The translations under genes were made by a program, and so were the position numbers. A DNA stretch of 64,000 nt from Paraburkholderia sp. UYCP14C (lineage in GTDB: Bacteria > Pseudomonadota > Gammaproteobacteria > Burkholderiales > Burkholderiaceae). Positions 19,045 through 28,430 of this stretch are shown here, piece after piece (positions within the stretch are counted from its first letter, which is position 1; each line of letters starts with the position of its first letter). The stretch is from contig NZ_SELS01000033.1 of assembly GCF_004197395.1 (NCBI RefSeq), positions 23,474 through 87,473 of the forward strand. Reading direction: 5' to 3'. Under the pieces are notes generated by a model, which was not told the DNA's origin, did not search any database, and saw only the letters and a program-made list of their open reading frames with translations.

Positions 19045-19803
19045 TCAGTTCCCTTCGAAGACGGCAGAGCCCGGCCCGGTTGCGGCAAAGGCCGCGAGGC
19101 CGCGCACGCGATCCTGGCTGGCCCACATGACGTCGTTGATCTGCGCCTGCTGCGCATCCGCGGCCTGGACGCCGCCGCCTGCGGCGAGGTTCGCCAGACG
19201 CTTGATACCGCCCAGAGCCACAGTCGCGCCAGCGGCGAGCTGACGTGCCCACGACAGCGATGCGTTGCCCAGTTCGCTTTCCTCGACGACGAGGTTAATC
19301 ACGCCCCAGCGCTCGAGGGCGCGCGGATCGTGGCGACGCGCGAACATTGCCATCTCCTTGCCGCGCGCAGGGCCGGCACGCTGGACCACGCGCTGCACAC
19401 CACCCAACAGCGGCAGCAGGCCGAGAGTGGCTTCGGCCATGCCGAACGATGCCGTGTTGGCGGCCACGATCATGTCGCATATCAACGCGAGTTCGAAGCC
19501 ACCGCCCAGCGCCGCTCCGTGGACCGCAGCCACGGTCGGTATAGGGATGTCCTCGAGCACGGACCAAATTCTCTCGAAACGCTCCTGGTCTCCACGCTCT
19601 GCATAGATCACATTCAGGTCCGCACCGGCACAAAAGTGCCGCATCGAACTGCGCAGCAGGATCGATCTGCAGCCTTCCGTGAGCGCATGGTCGTATGCTG
19701 TCATCACGTCCGACAGCATCGCGTTGTCAATCAGGTTGTGCGGTGGCTTGGCAAGCGTCACGACACCGACGTTGCCATCTTTATGGTATTCAACTGTTGG
19801 CAT
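19045..19803 (-). CDS. enoyl-CoA hydratase
   Basis: Crotonase-fold hydratase (252 aa) that adds water to a 2-enoyl-CoA. Both catalytic acids are in place: the Glu of GGGFELALICD and the Glu of GMAEATLGLLP, so real hydratase activity is likely. The oxyanion-hole segment AGADL is present. It is followed directly by the CaiB gene and preceded by the enoyl reductase gene 76 bases upstream, on the same strand. Confidence 0.92.
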   Translation of the reverse strand: MPTVEYHKDGNVGVVTLAKPPHNLIDNAMLSDVMTAYDHALTEGCRSILLRSSMRHFCAGADLNVIYAERGDQERFERIWSVLEDIPIPTVAAVHGAALGGGFELALICDMIVAANTASFGMAEATLGLLPLLGGVQRVVQRAGPARGKEMAMFARRHDPRALERWGVINLVVEESELGNASLSWARQLAAGATVALGGIKRLANLAAGGGVQAADAQQAQINDVMWASQDRVRGLAAFAATGPGSAVFEGN

Positions 19804-19878
19804 GGTTTGTCTCCGAAGAAGCGCGAGTAAGAGCCGTTGCGACGGCCGCCGTTGTTTTGGTGGTCAGATGTGAGAAGC

Positions 19879-20898
19879 TCAGCTTTCCGCGAAGGCCAGC
19901 AGCGGCTTAGCGTCGTGAGCGGCGCGCTCCGTGGCTGCGAAAGCTTCGAGCGCATCATTGAAGTGATAGCGGCGCGCTGCGGGCGGCCTCAGGCTGCCCG
20001 CAGCCATCTGCTCGAGCAGACTGCGCAGCCCTTCGCCGCTTTCGAGCAGGCTCTTGCGTTGGAGCCATAAATAGAGGAACCAGCCACGTACCTCGGCAGC
20101 AGAATAGACAAGCGCCGGAGCAAAAATCGGCATCTCGAAGGCTGCCGGTTCGGTCTGTCGGTGCGTCGACAGCGCTCCATAGACCAGCAGGCGCCCGCCT
20201 GGCGCAAGCTGGCGCGCCAGCGTAGCGCCGGTGCGTCCGGCGACGCAGTCGATCGCTTTCACGATGCCCTCGCCGCCGACAGCTTCCCTCAGTTGTTCAG
20301 GCCAGTTGTCTTGCGCTGTGCATATAACGACGTCCCCGCCCAGACTCTGGATCTCGGCGACCTGCTCATGACGGCGTACCAGGTTGATAGTGTGAAATCC
20401 CTGCGTTTTGGCAATCTGCAGTACAAAACGGCCGACCGTTGAGCCCGCCGCGCTCTGGACCAGCCAGTCTCCACGGCCTAGCTCATGTTCCAGCATCGTC
20501 ATTGCCCAAGCTGTCATCGGATTAACAAGAGCCTGCGCGGCGTCCTCGTCGGAGACCGCCGCCGGCACCGGTATCGCGCGCGCAGCCGGGCTGATGACCT
20601 TCTCCCGCCAGGTTCCGGGCACGTTCAGCAATACCACGCGCTCCCCGAGCCGCGAGCTCGGTACTTCGCTGCCTACGGCGTCAATGATCCCGACACCTTC
20701 AGACCCGGGTGAAGCGGGCAGTTCGGGCTGACGCTGACGGGCGAAACGTCCGCGGATAACGTGCAAGTCCGACGGGTGCACAGGAGACAGCAGCATCCTT
20801 ACGCGGAGCTCAGTTGGCCCGGGCGTCGGTTCGGGCAATTCGCATGATTGGACGACCGCTGACGGCTCGCCGTTCTTTTCGATTATCAGGGCTCTCAT
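19879..20898 (-). CDS. zinc-free MDR oxidoreductase, trans-2-enoyl-CoA reductase-like
   Basis: MDR protein (339 aa) of the quinone oxidoreductase/MECR group. It has a GroES-like N-terminal half and the nucleotide-binding AAGSTVGRFVLQIAK followed by GFHTINLVRR, whose Arg residues fit NADPH. PVHPSDLHVIRGRF is close to the mitochondrial enoyl-CoA reductase signature. It is the first gene of the minus-strand cluster; its start is preceded by AAGGAGAG. Reduction of an enoyl-CoA or enal is the likely role; quinone reduction is the alternative. Confidence 0.85.
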   Translation of the reverse strand: MRALIIEKNGEPSAVVQSCELPEPTPGPTELRVRMLLSPVHPSDLHVIRGRFARQRQPELPASPGSEGVGIIDAVGSEVPSSRLGERVVLLNVPGTWREKVISPAARAIPVPAAVSDEDAAQALVNPMTAWAMTMLEHELGRGDWLVQSAAGSTVGRFVLQIAKTQGFHTINLVRRHEQVAEIQSLGGDVVICTAQDNWPEQLREAVGGEGIVKAIDCVAGRTGATLARQLAPGGRLLVYGALSTHRQTEPAAFEMPIFAPALVYSAAEVRGWFLYLWLQRKSLLESGEGLRSLLEQMAAGSLRPPAARRYHFNDALEAFAATERAAHDAKPLLAFAES

Positions 20899-20924
20899 GT
20901 GCTCTCTCCTTCACTCGCTCTATG

Positions 20925-20934
20925 TGATTAATCA
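20925..20934. promoter_or_regulatory. palindrome TGATTAATCA upstream of the acyl-CoA cluster
   Basis: Perfect 10-bp palindrome 27 bases before the first codon of the reductase gene. It could be a regulator site, but such short AT-rich palindromes also arise by chance. Confidence 0.25.
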
Positions 20935-21388
20935 TGGCTGGAGCCAGTCCTATCGCCAAGGTCTCTCTCTGCCGCTTTCCGGGTGATTTAATGACAGGAC
21001 TGGTTTCCGGGCACCCAAGGTGTGGTGAGGCATGCATGTCATGCCAGCAGCGCCCTACGGGCGTTGCGCGATGGCACGCACGTGCATCGTTGCAAACTGC
21101 TGAATGTCCAGTTGATCGTCCCACGTCAACGCGTCAGGATGAAATCGTCGAAGTTCACACAAGGTGTTCAGGAGTCGGGTTCGGGCTGAGCTGTCACGCA
21201 TGTCTATCGGTTATGCATCAAGAGATACACAAGTGGCGGGACTTTCCTTTCCTCGCACCAGCGATCAAATACTTGAAGGCACCTCGGTTGCCTTGGCGAT
21301 CCCCTGACAGCCCTCGCGGCGCGACGACGGTAGGTGTTGTCGCCCTCACCCAGTAACGACTCTCGCCGCGGGGTAACCCGGATTTAAA

Positions 21389-21417
21389 ATGGGGTCTATT
21401 TCTGCCAATATGGGGTC
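21389..21417 (+). promoter_or_regulatory. direct repeat ATGGGGTC x2, 21-bp period, upstream of araC gene
   Basis: ATGGGGTC occurs at 21389-21396 and again at 21410-21417, in the same orientation and exactly two helical turns apart, ending 23 bases before the AraC start. AraC-type proteins usually bind such tandem direct repeats, so autoregulation is a reasonable guess. Confidence 0.4.
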
Positions 21418-21439
21418 ATTGGCTGACTAGGAGAAACGA

Positions 21440-22543
21440 ATGACGTCCACGTCTAGAGCCGTGAACAGCGACGTGTTCGTGGGCCATGCCGGCGGCCCTC
21501 ATGCGCCGACGATGATGCTGTTCGGCCTGGACGCACTTTTTGCCGAGTTGGCCGACGAAGGTATCTCCGCGCGGGAAGTACTGTCCGGAACCGGGGTACG
21601 AATTAAGCAGTTTGATGATCCGCGGACGTTGATTTCGCGCCATCAACGGTTGGCCATCTATCGCAATGCCTACCATCTAGCCAAGCGCCCCGACATCGGC
21701 CTGCTCGCAGGTGCGCGGCAGCGTGTCAGCGACTTCGGTGTCTACGGCTATGCCATCGCCAGCAGCCCGACGTTGGGCGCAGCGCTCGATCTATGCATGA
21801 AGCACCTCCGTCATGCAGGTCCTGTACTGCAGATTAGTTCGCGCATCGACGGCGATACCGGAATCTTGCGCAGCCACGATCCCTGGTCCATGGGAGACCT
21901 ACTTCCATTCGTGGCGGAGTTCTGGCGCGCTTCGATCAACTCACTGCTCAGCCGCGTCCTTGAAGCGCCCTTTCCTTCAATCCGGATGTTGCTTCCCTAC
22001 CCCGCTCCCGCACATTGGCGAGCTTACACGCGAACGTTCGGCTGTCCGGTGGAATTCGGCGCAGAAGTTATGGAATGGCACTACGACGCGAGCGCGCGCG
22101 AGCGCAAGTTGCCGAACGCGAACCCGATGACAGCACTAGTGTGCGGGGACTTCTGCGAACAGGTATTGGCGGGCGTTGAAAGCGACTCGGAACTGGTATC
22201 CGCAATCCATGGCTTTCTACTCAGGCAGCCTGGCCGCTTTGAGAACGTTGATGTTCTGGCAGAGCGCTTTGGCATGTCGGTACGCACATTACACCGCAGA
22301 CTGGCAGCTGAAGGCACATCGTACCAGGCGATTCTTGACGAGGTGCGGCTCGGACTAGCCCGTCAGTATCTGGATCAGACTTCGTTGACGATCGAGCAGA
22401 TCGCGGAACGGCTGGGATTCTCCGACGCGTCCAATTTCCGCAAGGCATTCAAGAAGTGGACCGGTGCCGCCCCCGGTGCACAGCGGGCCGCGCGCCCGGT
22501 TACAGCAGGACAGACGCCGGTCGGCCGGCTCCCCACGCGATAA
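21440..22543 (+). CDS. AraC-family regulator with OruR-type sensor domain
   Basis: AraC regulator of 367 aa. The N-terminal arabinose-binding/OruR-like domain (about residues 30-220) precedes two helix-turn-helix units near the end, with LAERFGMSVRTLHRRLAAEG and IAERLGFSDASNFRKAFKKW. A GGAG site (aggagaaacg) precedes the ATG. It is divergent from the acyl-CoA cluster and likely controls it; relatives of this architecture regulate carnitine, ornithine and fatty-acid pathways. A short GC hairpin with a T-run follows its stop. Confidence 0.92.
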   Translation: MTSTSRAVNSDVFVGHAGGPHAPTMMLFGLDALFAELADEGISAREVLSGTGVRIKQFDDPRTLISRHQRLAIYRNAYHLAKRPDIGLLAGARQRVSDFGVYGYAIASSPTLGAALDLCMKHLRHAGPVLQISSRIDGDTGILRSHDPWSMGDLLPFVAEFWRASINSLLSRVLEAPFPSIRMLLPYPAPAHWRAYTRTFGCPVEFGAEVMEWHYDASARERKLPNANPMTALVCGDFCEQVLAGVESDSELVSAIHGFLLRQPGRFENVDVLAERFGMSVRTLHRRLAAEGTSYQAILDEVRLGLARQYLDQTSLTIEQIAERLGFSDASNFRKAFKKWTGAAPGAQRAARPVTAGQTPVGRLPTR

Positions 22544-22561
22544 CTCCACTCCCACAACGAC

Positions 22562-22580
22562 AGCCGCAGGCTCTTTTTTT
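22562..22580 (+). terminator. possible rho-independent terminator after araC gene
   Basis: AGCC-GCA-GGCT is a short stem followed by seven T residues (22574-22580), 19 bases past the AraC stop. The stem is only four base pairs, so strength is doubtful. Confidence 0.4.
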
Positions 22581-22760
22581 ATAGTGCCTGTCTAGCACGT
22601 CACGGCGCTCCTGCCCGCCGCCGACTGTAGTCCGCGGTGGCATCAGATCACCTCCGTATTGACCGGAAAAGACCTTTCTAGCCTTTAGCGTTGGCCGCAG
22701 CATATGAGCATCTCGTCGCCGCCGGCGATGTGCATATGTTCCCCAGCCGAAACTTCCGCC

Positions 22761-23486
22761 ATGAAAGTTCTGATCATTCACGCTCACCCGGAGCCTCAGT
22801 CATTCAGCTCTGCCTTGAAAACCGTCGCGGTGAAGACATTCATCGAAGACGGACATGAGGTTCAAGTCTCCGATCTCTACGCAATGGGCTTCAATCCGGT
22901 CGCGTCTGCTGCCGACTTTGGCGAACGAGCAAATCCGGATTACTGCGTCTATGCGCTCGAGCAGCGCCACGGCATAAAGACCGCGACAATCAGTGCCGAC
23001 ATTCAGCAGGAGTTGGCGAAGCTACTGCAATGTGACCTCCTGGTCCTCAATTTCCCGCTGTTCTGGTTCTCTACGCCAGCCATTCTCAAGGGCTGGATCG
23101 ACCGCGTACTCGCGTCTGGCGCTGTGTACGGCGGAACACGCTTCTATGACCGCGGAGGACTTCGTGGCAAACGCGCTTTAGTCAGCGTAACGCTAGGCGG
23201 GCAGCAACACATGTTCGGACAGGATGCAATACATGGTCCGTTCGAATCGATGCTGAGGCACTTGTTGCAGGGAACGCTGGCCTACACGGGACTCGAAGTA
23301 TTGCCACCGTTTGTTGGATGGCATGTGCCTTATATCGCGCATGAGGCCAGAGTCGAAATACTGGAAAAGTGGCGTGATCGAATTCGATCCCTGGAGGGGG
23401 AGACTCCGCTTTCATTCCCGAGTCTTAACGACTTTGACGAACGGCTATACCCACTTAAAAACAAAGTACAGCAAGAAACTGAATGA
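22761..23486 (+). CDS. NAD(P)H dehydrogenase (quinone), flavodoxin-like fold
   Basis: Flavodoxin-fold FMN/FAD quinone reductase (241 aa) related to MdaB/KefF/NQO enzymes, making two-electron reductions of quinones in the cytoplasm. MKVLIIHAHPEPQSF is the N-terminal FMN-phosphate segment, NFPLFWFSTPAILKGWIDRV the family core, and TLGGQQHMFG follows. The ATG giving MKVLII was chosen; an upstream start would add 19 non-homologous residues. Upstream lies the AraC gene; the thiolase starts 211 bases downstream. Confidence 0.9.
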   Translation: MKVLIIHAHPEPQSFSSALKTVAVKTFIEDGHEVQVSDLYAMGFNPVASAADFGERANPDYCVYALEQRHGIKTATISADIQQELAKLLQCDLLVLNFPLFWFSTPAILKGWIDRVLASGAVYGGTRFYDRGGLRGKRALVSVTLGGQQHMFGQDAIHGPFESMLRHLLQGTLAYTGLEVLPPFVGWHVPYIAHEARVEILEKWRDRIRSLEGETPLSFPSLNDFDERLYPLKNKVQQETE

Positions 23487-23697
23487 CTGTGGCTCACGGC
23501 CCATGACATCGCGCAAGCGTGGCTGGCCGACGGGGTCGTGGGCGCAATCCGGCGAGCCGACGCTGACTTGGTGCGACTTCCGGAATCGGTCTTGTTCGGC
23601 GCCATCCGCACCCTAGGTCCGACGGTCCCATGCCGACGGCGGCGAAACACGTTTCAACTTGATGGTTAAACACACCTGTGTGGTGGAGGGATTAGCA
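23487..23697 (+). other. gap with a short unidentified coding-like fragment
   Basis: Bases from about 23491 to 23635 read in one frame as protein-like sequence (AHDIAQAWLADGVVGAI, LPESVLFGAIRTLG) but with no start codon, ribosome site or recognised family. It may be the tail of a lost gene. Confidence 0.3.
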
Positions 23698-24882
23698 ATG
23701 AGTAGTCGTGAAGTGGTCGTGGTCGGAGCCGCCCGGACGGCGATTGGTACCTTCGGTGGCTCGTTGCGGGATGTTCCGTTGACCGAACTGGGCACGACGG
23801 TCGTGCGAGCCGCGCTGCTGCGCTCAGGCGCCGAAGCAGGCGACATCGGGCAGGTCGTCATGGGCAACGTTATCCCGACCGAGCCGAGGGATGGCTACCT
23901 GAGTCGTGTTTCCGCGATGGATGCGGGGATTCCAAAAGAGACGCCGGCGTTCAACGTCAATCGTCTCTGTGGATCTGGTCTGCAGGCGATTATCTGCGCG
24001 GCGCAGTCCATCATGCTAGGCGATGCGGACCTGGCGGTTGGCGGTGGCGCTGAATCCATGAGTCGTGGACCATACATCGCCGAGGCTGTCCGATGGGGCA
24101 AGCGCATGGGTGATAGCCAGATCACTGATTACATGAACGGAATCCTTCATGATCCGTGGCAGCGCATCCACATGGGAGTGACGGCCGAGAATGTCGCAGA
24201 GCGCTACAGTATTTCCCGCCAGGAGCAGGACGAGCTGGCGCTGGAGAGCCAGCGTCGCGCTGCTGCAGCAATCGACGACGGCCGTTTCAAAAGACAGATC
24301 GTGCCCGTGACCGTTAAGAGCCGCCTCGGTGTCGTCGAATTCGATACCGACGAACACGTCCGTCAAAGCGTGACTGTCGACGCCCTGTCCAAAATGAAGC
24401 CAGTATTCAAGGAGTCAGGATCGGTAACGGCGGGCAACTCGTCTGGTATCAATGATGGCGCCGCCGCGCTGATTCTTGCTGACGCGGGCAAAGCGGCTGC
24501 AATGGGGCTTAAGCCGTTGGCCCGCTTGGTGGGGTACGCGCATGCAGGTGTCGAGCCCGAGTACATGGGCATTGGTCCTGTACCGGCCACGCGCTTCGTC
24601 ATGCAACGAACTGGCCTTAAGGTTTCCGACATGGACGTGATCGAGGCGAACGAAGCATTTGCCGCCCAGACTTGCGCAGTCGCGAAGGTGTTGGACTTCG
24701 ATCCCCGTAAGCTCAATCCTAACGGATCCGGCATTTCTCTAGGACATCCACTCGGCGCGACCGGTGCCATCCTTTCGGTAAAGGCTATCTATGAACTACA
24801 TCGGACCGCCGGGCGCTATGCGCTCGTGACAATGTGCATCGGCGGTGGCCAAGGCGTTGCCGCGATCTACGAACGCGTCTGA
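23698..24882 (+). CDS. acetyl-CoA acetyltransferase / beta-ketothiolase
   Basis: Thiolase (394 aa) that splits 3-ketoacyl-CoA or condenses acetyl-CoA. The acyl-accepting Cys is in NVNRLCGSGLQAI, the catalytic His in GHPLGATGA and the second Cys in TMCIGGGQG, so the triad is intact. The start after GTGGAGGG (MSSREVV) was preferred to one 13 codons upstream. It can complete degradation of products from the acyl-CoA cluster, including acetoacetyl-CoA derived from the BKACE reaction. Confidence 0.94.
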   Translation: MSSREVVVVGAARTAIGTFGGSLRDVPLTELGTTVVRAALLRSGAEAGDIGQVVMGNVIPTEPRDGYLSRVSAMDAGIPKETPAFNVNRLCGSGLQAIICAAQSIMLGDADLAVGGGAESMSRGPYIAEAVRWGKRMGDSQITDYMNGILHDPWQRIHMGVTAENVAERYSISRQEQDELALESQRRAAAAIDDGRFKRQIVPVTVKSRLGVVEFDTDEHVRQSVTVDALSKMKPVFKESGSVTAGNSSGINDGAAALILADAGKAAAMGLKPLARLVGYAHAGVEPEYMGIGPVPATRFVMQRTGLKVSDMDVIEANEAFAAQTCAVAKVLDFDPRKLNPNGSGISLGHPLGATGAILSVKAIYELHRTAGRYALVTMCIGGGQGVAAIYERV

Positions 24883-24945
24883 AGTTCCATAGTTAGCTGC
24901 CAGACATGTGCGAGCCATAGCCGGTCGAAATTGATGGAGAAGTAG

Positions 24946-25182
24946 ATGCCCAGTGCTGGAAAGTCGCTACGGTTAATGGTCGAACACTGGCTCGCGCCAG
25001 ACTCAGAAAGCCGGCTGCGTGTTGCGGAGTTCAGGAACAGACGGTCCCCTCGCGAGTGCTATGTATGCATTGAGAAAAGCACGACAACAGGATCTCTGTC
25101 AATCTACTTCTATCGTCACCATGATGGAACGTGGCGCGTATTCCCTCCTGATCCACAACGGTTGACTATGCGGGCGAGGTAG
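24946..25182 (+). CDS. small protein of unknown function, copy A
   Basis: Function not recognised. 78 aa, preceded by a good GGAGA site. It shares a clear pattern with the protein encoded at 29697-29936: KSLRLMVEHWLAPD, a cysteine in CYVC, then YFYRHHDGTWRVFPPDP and TMR near the end. The conserved FYRH-DG-W-VFPP segment suggests a small beta domain. The leader (GATGGAGAAGT) is also shared between copies. No membrane segment or signal peptide. It sits between a thiolase and a convergent LysR gene. Confidence 0.7.
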   Translation: MPSAGKSLRLMVEHWLAPDSESRLRVAEFRNRRSPRECYVCIEKSTTTGSLSIYFYRHHDGTWRVFPPDPQRLTMRAR

Positions 25183-25251
25183 ATGAATGCGATACAACGC
25201 GATCCGCTCCAAATCCATGGAGCGTTCGCGGGCTATCCCGATAACCAACGG

Positions 25252-26121
25252 TCAGTACGGCCCCATCCAGCGATGGCTCTTCGCAAACGAAATGAATAAG
25301 TCGATTGCCGGATCGCGTGAATCGGCAATCCACCGTGCTCCTATCGTCCGCCGATGCGGGAAATCGGCCACGGGCACCGCGACAACTTCTCCGTTGCAAA
25401 AATTCGCCGGCATAAGAGTGATGCCAATGCCCGCGGCAACGAGGCCGAGCGCGCGATCGTCTTGATCTGTCCGATATACCACCCGAGACTTAAGGTCATG
25501 CGACCGCAACGCCTTTGCGGCAACTTCAAATGTCTCACAGCTCGTGCGCACAATGAATGGTTCATTTTGTAGGTCGGCCAGCGTCACCGATGAGAGTCCG
25601 GCGAAGCGATGTGCTTTGCTCACGATCACGACATACGCCTCGTCGAACAGCGCCAGGCTCCGCTCCATTTCGTCGCCTTCGCGGATAGTCGTCAAACAGA
25701 CGTCAAGCTCCTTCCGCTTGAGATGACCGGCGAGATCCGACGCTGGAGCATCGGTCAGTTCCACCATGACTTCCGGATGCGCCTGCCTGAACGCCTTCAA
25801 CAGGGCGCCGAGTTGCGGCGTGGGCAAGGTCCGCACGATACCGACGCGCAATACGCGCGGTGCACCAATTGCACGAATGTCGGCCTTGAGAATATTGCAC
25901 GTCTGAAGCAGTGAGGAGCCGACCTGGTAAAGCCGTTTGCCGGCAGCGGTCGGTGTCACCGCGTTGCGCTTGCGTTCGAGCAAAGCGACACCGAGTTCGT
26001 CCTCAAGCTTCGCGATGGTCGCCGACAGTGCGGACTGTGATACCGCGACCCGCGAGGCGCCGCGCGTGAAGCTTCCCGTGTCGACAACCGCGACGAACTG
26101 ACTGATCTGATAGAGCTCCAT
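25252..26121 (-). CDS. LysR-family transcriptional regulator
   Basis: LysR regulator of 289 aa with N-terminal helix-turn-helix (GASRVAVSQSALSATIAKLE, about residues 20-40) and an effector domain containing LVAAGIGITLMP. Its start is ATGGAGCTCTAT, in the usual position relative to the fold. It is divergent from the aldehyde dehydrogenase-DUF779 pair with a 177-base gap and probably controls it. Confidence 0.92.
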   Translation of the reverse strand: MELYQISQFVAVVDTGSFTRGASRVAVSQSALSATIAKLEDELGVALLERKRNAVTPTAAGKRLYQVGSSLLQTCNILKADIRAIGAPRVLRVGIVRTLPTPQLGALLKAFRQAHPEVMVELTDAPASDLAGHLKRKELDVCLTTIREGDEMERSLALFDEAYVVIVSKAHRFAGLSSVTLADLQNEPFIVRTSCETFEVAAKALRSHDLKSRVVYRTDQDDRALGLVAAGIGITLMPANFCNGEVVAVPVADFPHRRTIGARWIADSRDPAIDLFISFAKSHRWMGPY

Positions 26122-26298
26122 GGCAGGATCACTTATTTTGATTCAATGAATAGCAACAAACGATTTTACTTATGTTAACTCGGTTCGTATAGTTCCTGCA
26201 AAGACGATCTTGCAGATGCCGATGCACCCGTCTTCGAACTCTTCGTGCCGTTCTTTCGAACGGAAGTACCGCTCTTTCAATACAAAGCGAGATCTTTC

Positions 26299-27819
26299 AT
26301 GATTTATGCAGGACCAGGCGCTGCAGGCGCCAAGATTGACTACAAACTTCGTTACGACAACTTCATTGGTGGCAAATGGGTCCCACCGCTCAAGGGTGAA
26401 TATTTCGACGTCGTTACGCCGACCACAGGTGCCGTCTATACGAGCGCCGCGCGATCGAGCGCGGAAGATATTGAACTCGCGCTCGATGCCGCGCATGGGG
26501 CGGCCGATAAATGGGGTAAGACGTCCGCAGCCGACCGCGCAAGTGTATTGCTCAAGATTGCCGACCGGCTCGAGGCAAACCTCGAGTTGCTGGCCTATGC
26601 CGAGACCGTGGACAAGGGCAAACCGATCCGCGAAGCCCTTATTGCCGATATTCCGCTCGCCATCGACCACTTCCGTTACTTTGCGGGCGCTGTGCGTGCT
26701 CAAGAGAGCGGCCTAAGCGAAATCGACGAGACCACAGTCGCCTATCACTTCCACGAGCCGCTAGGCGTAGTGGGCCAGATTATTCCTTGGAACTATCCCA
26801 TTCTGATGGCTGCGTGGAAACTGGCCCCCGCACTGGGCGCCGGCAACTGCGTCGTGCTGAAGCCGGCTGAATCAACGCCCATCAGCATTCTGATACTGAT
26901 CGAGCTAATCGCCGATTTGCTGCCTCCGGGCGTAGTCAATGTCGTCAACGGTTTTGGTCGCGAAGCAGGCATGCCGCTGGCGACCAGCCGCCGCATCGCC
27001 AAAATCGCGTTCACGGGCAGCACCAGCACCGGCCGCGTCATTGCGCAGGCCGCTGCGAACAACCTGATCCCGGCCACGCTGGAGCTGGGTGGGAAATCGC
27101 CAAACATCTTCTTTGCCGACATTGCGGACAAAGATGACGCTTTCTTCGACAAGGCCATCGAAGGACTGGTGCTGTTTGCATTCAATCAGGGCGAGGTCTG
27201 CACCTCGCCGACGCGCGCGCTGATCCACGAATCAATCTATGACAAGTTCATGGGGCGCGTGCTCGAACGAGTGGCTGCTATCAAGCAGGGCAACCCGCTC
27301 GACACCGACACCATGATTGGCGCACAAGCGAGTAAGGAACAATTGGCGAAGATCCTGTCTTACCTCGACATTGGAAAGCTGGAAGGCGCCGAGGTACTGG
27401 CAGGCGGGGCGCAGGCGCATCTGGGAGGCGAGCTGGCGGGCGGCTACTACGTGCAGCCGACGCTTTTCAAAGGCCACAACAAGATGCGCATCTTCCAGGA
27501 AGAGATCTTCGGTCCGGTATTAGCGGTTACCACTTTCAAAGACGAAGCAGAGGCGCTGTCCATTGCCAACGACACTCAGTACGGTCTGGGTGCCGGAGTC
27601 TGGAGCCGTAACGGCAACGTCGCCTATCGCATGGGCCGCGGCATCAAAGCGGGGCGCGTGTGGACCAACTGCTATCACGTTTATCCGGCACATGCCGCGT
27701 TTGGCGGTTACAAGGAATCGGGCTATGGCCGGGAAAACCACAAGATGATGCTCGCGCATTACCAGCAGACCAAGAACCTGCTTGTAAGTTACAGCGACGA
27801 TAAGCTGGGCTTTTTCTGA
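26299..27819 (+). CDS. NAD-dependent aldehyde dehydrogenase (ExaC/AldB type)
   Basis: Aldehyde dehydrogenase (506 aa) oxidising an aliphatic aldehyde, most likely acetaldehyde or a similar small one. Catalytic Cys is in [13 protein letters not shown] and the general-base Glu in [22 protein letters not shown] and EEIFGPV are standard. The start MIYAGPGA matches ExaC relatives, and the longer frame adds 18 unrelated residues. A DUF779 gene follows after a hairpin, a pairing often seen for this ALDH branch. Confidence 0.93.
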   Translation: MIYAGPGAAGAKIDYKLRYDNFIGGKWVPPLKGEYFDVVTPTTGAVYTSAARSSAEDIELALDAAHGAADKWGKTSAADRASVLLKIADRLEANLELLAYAETVDKGKPIREALIADIPLAIDHFRYFAGAVRAQESGLSEIDETTVAYHFHEPLGVVGQIIPWNYPILMAAWKLAPALGAGNCVVLKPAESTPISILILIELIADLLPPGVVNVVNGFGREAGMPLATSRRIAKIAFTGSTSTGRVIAQAAANNLIPATLELGGKSPNIFFADIADKDDAFFDKAIEGLVLFAFNQGEVCTSPTRALIHESIYDKFMGRVLERVAAIKQGNPLDTDTMIGAQASKEQLAKILSYLDIGKLEGAEVLAGGAQAHLGGELAGGYYVQPTLFKGHNKMRIFQEEIFGPVLAVTTFKDEAEALSIANDTQYGLGAGVWSRNGNVAYRMGRGIKAGRVWTNCYHVYPAHAAFGGYKESGYGRENHKMMLAHYQQTKNLLVSYSDDKLGFF

Positions 27820-27841
27820 TCCGGCTACCTCAATAGCTCGA

Positions 27842-27871
27842 AGTGCCCTGCTGTCTTGGCAGCGGGGCACT
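27842..27871 (+). terminator. strong 12-bp intercistronic hairpin between ALDH and DUF779
   Basis: AGTGCCCTGCTG pairs with CAGCGGGGCACT over 12 base pairs (one G-U) around a TCTTGG loop, 22 bases after the ALDH stop. No T-run follows. It could attenuate transcription or protect the upstream mRNA end, giving less DUF779 than ALDH protein. Confidence 0.5.
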
Positions 27872-27921
27872 GACAGACGCTTTCGGACTTCATTAGATGC
27901 GGCACCCGGCAAAGGATTTGC

Positions 27922-28317
27922 ATGGTCGAAAAGATTCTGGCTACTTCCGCAGCACTGGCGTTGATCGATGAGTTGAAAAAGCAGTATGGTGCATTCTTCT
28001 TCCATCAATCCGGTGGCTGCTGCGACAACAGCGCAATCAACGCGTATCTTCCCGGCGAGCTGACAATCGGCGCGGGGGATGTCTATCTCGGCGAGATCGG
28101 TGAGGTGCCCGTATACATTGGCGTGAACCAGTACCAGTACTGGAAGCACACGCAACTTATCATCGACGTAATCGAGGGATCCGGGGGAACATTCTCTTTA
28201 GAGGGCGCCAGTGGCAGAACCTTCCACACCCGATCCCGAGTATTCACCGATGAAGAACTACAAGAATTAGGATTGACCGCAACACGTTACAGTTGCGAGC
28301 TCGGCTCAAAAAAATGA
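27922..28317 (+). CDS. DUF779 family protein
   Basis: 131 aa protein of the DUF779 family, encoded next to acetaldehyde dehydrogenases in many bacteria; its biochemical role is not established. The HQSGGCCDNS motif near residue 30 has a conserved Cys pair that could bind metal. The ATG lies 10 bases after AAAGG. Its position behind the ALDH and hairpin supports a role in that reaction. Confidence 0.9.
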   Translation: MVEKILATSAALALIDELKKQYGAFFFHQSGGCCDNSAINAYLPGELTIGAGDVYLGEIGEVPVYIGVNQYQYWKHTQLIIDVIEGSGGTFSLEGASGRTFHTRSRVFTDEELQELGLTATRYSCELGSKK

Positions 28318-28324
28318 CGGTGCA

Positions 28325-28368
28325 ATAGCACGAGACTGAATCTGACAGTGGCCGGTTCTTCGTGCTAT
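28325..28368. repeat. 9-bp inverted repeat flanking 26 bases
   Basis: ATAGCACGA at 28325-28333 and its complement TCGTGCTAT at 28360-28368, just after DUF779. It may be part of a terminator or the end of the degenerate IS481-like element that follows. Confidence 0.35.
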
Positions 28369-28430
28369 CGCGCGAGCGCCGGAGTGCGTAAGCCGAATCG
28401 GCGATGTGTGCGGCGAACCGCAAGGAGTCC

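Larger units (their letters stand above)
20899..21439. other. divergent intergenic region between the acyl-CoA cluster and AraC gene
   Basis: 541 bases with no convincing gene. It holds the promoter of the minus-strand cluster and that of the AraC regulator, including the 10-bp palindrome at 20925 and the direct repeats at 21389 listed separately. Confidence 0.6.

Noticed and set aside
18116-19243. 375-aa plus-strand frame
   Set aside because: Shadow of the CaiB and hydratase genes on the other strand.
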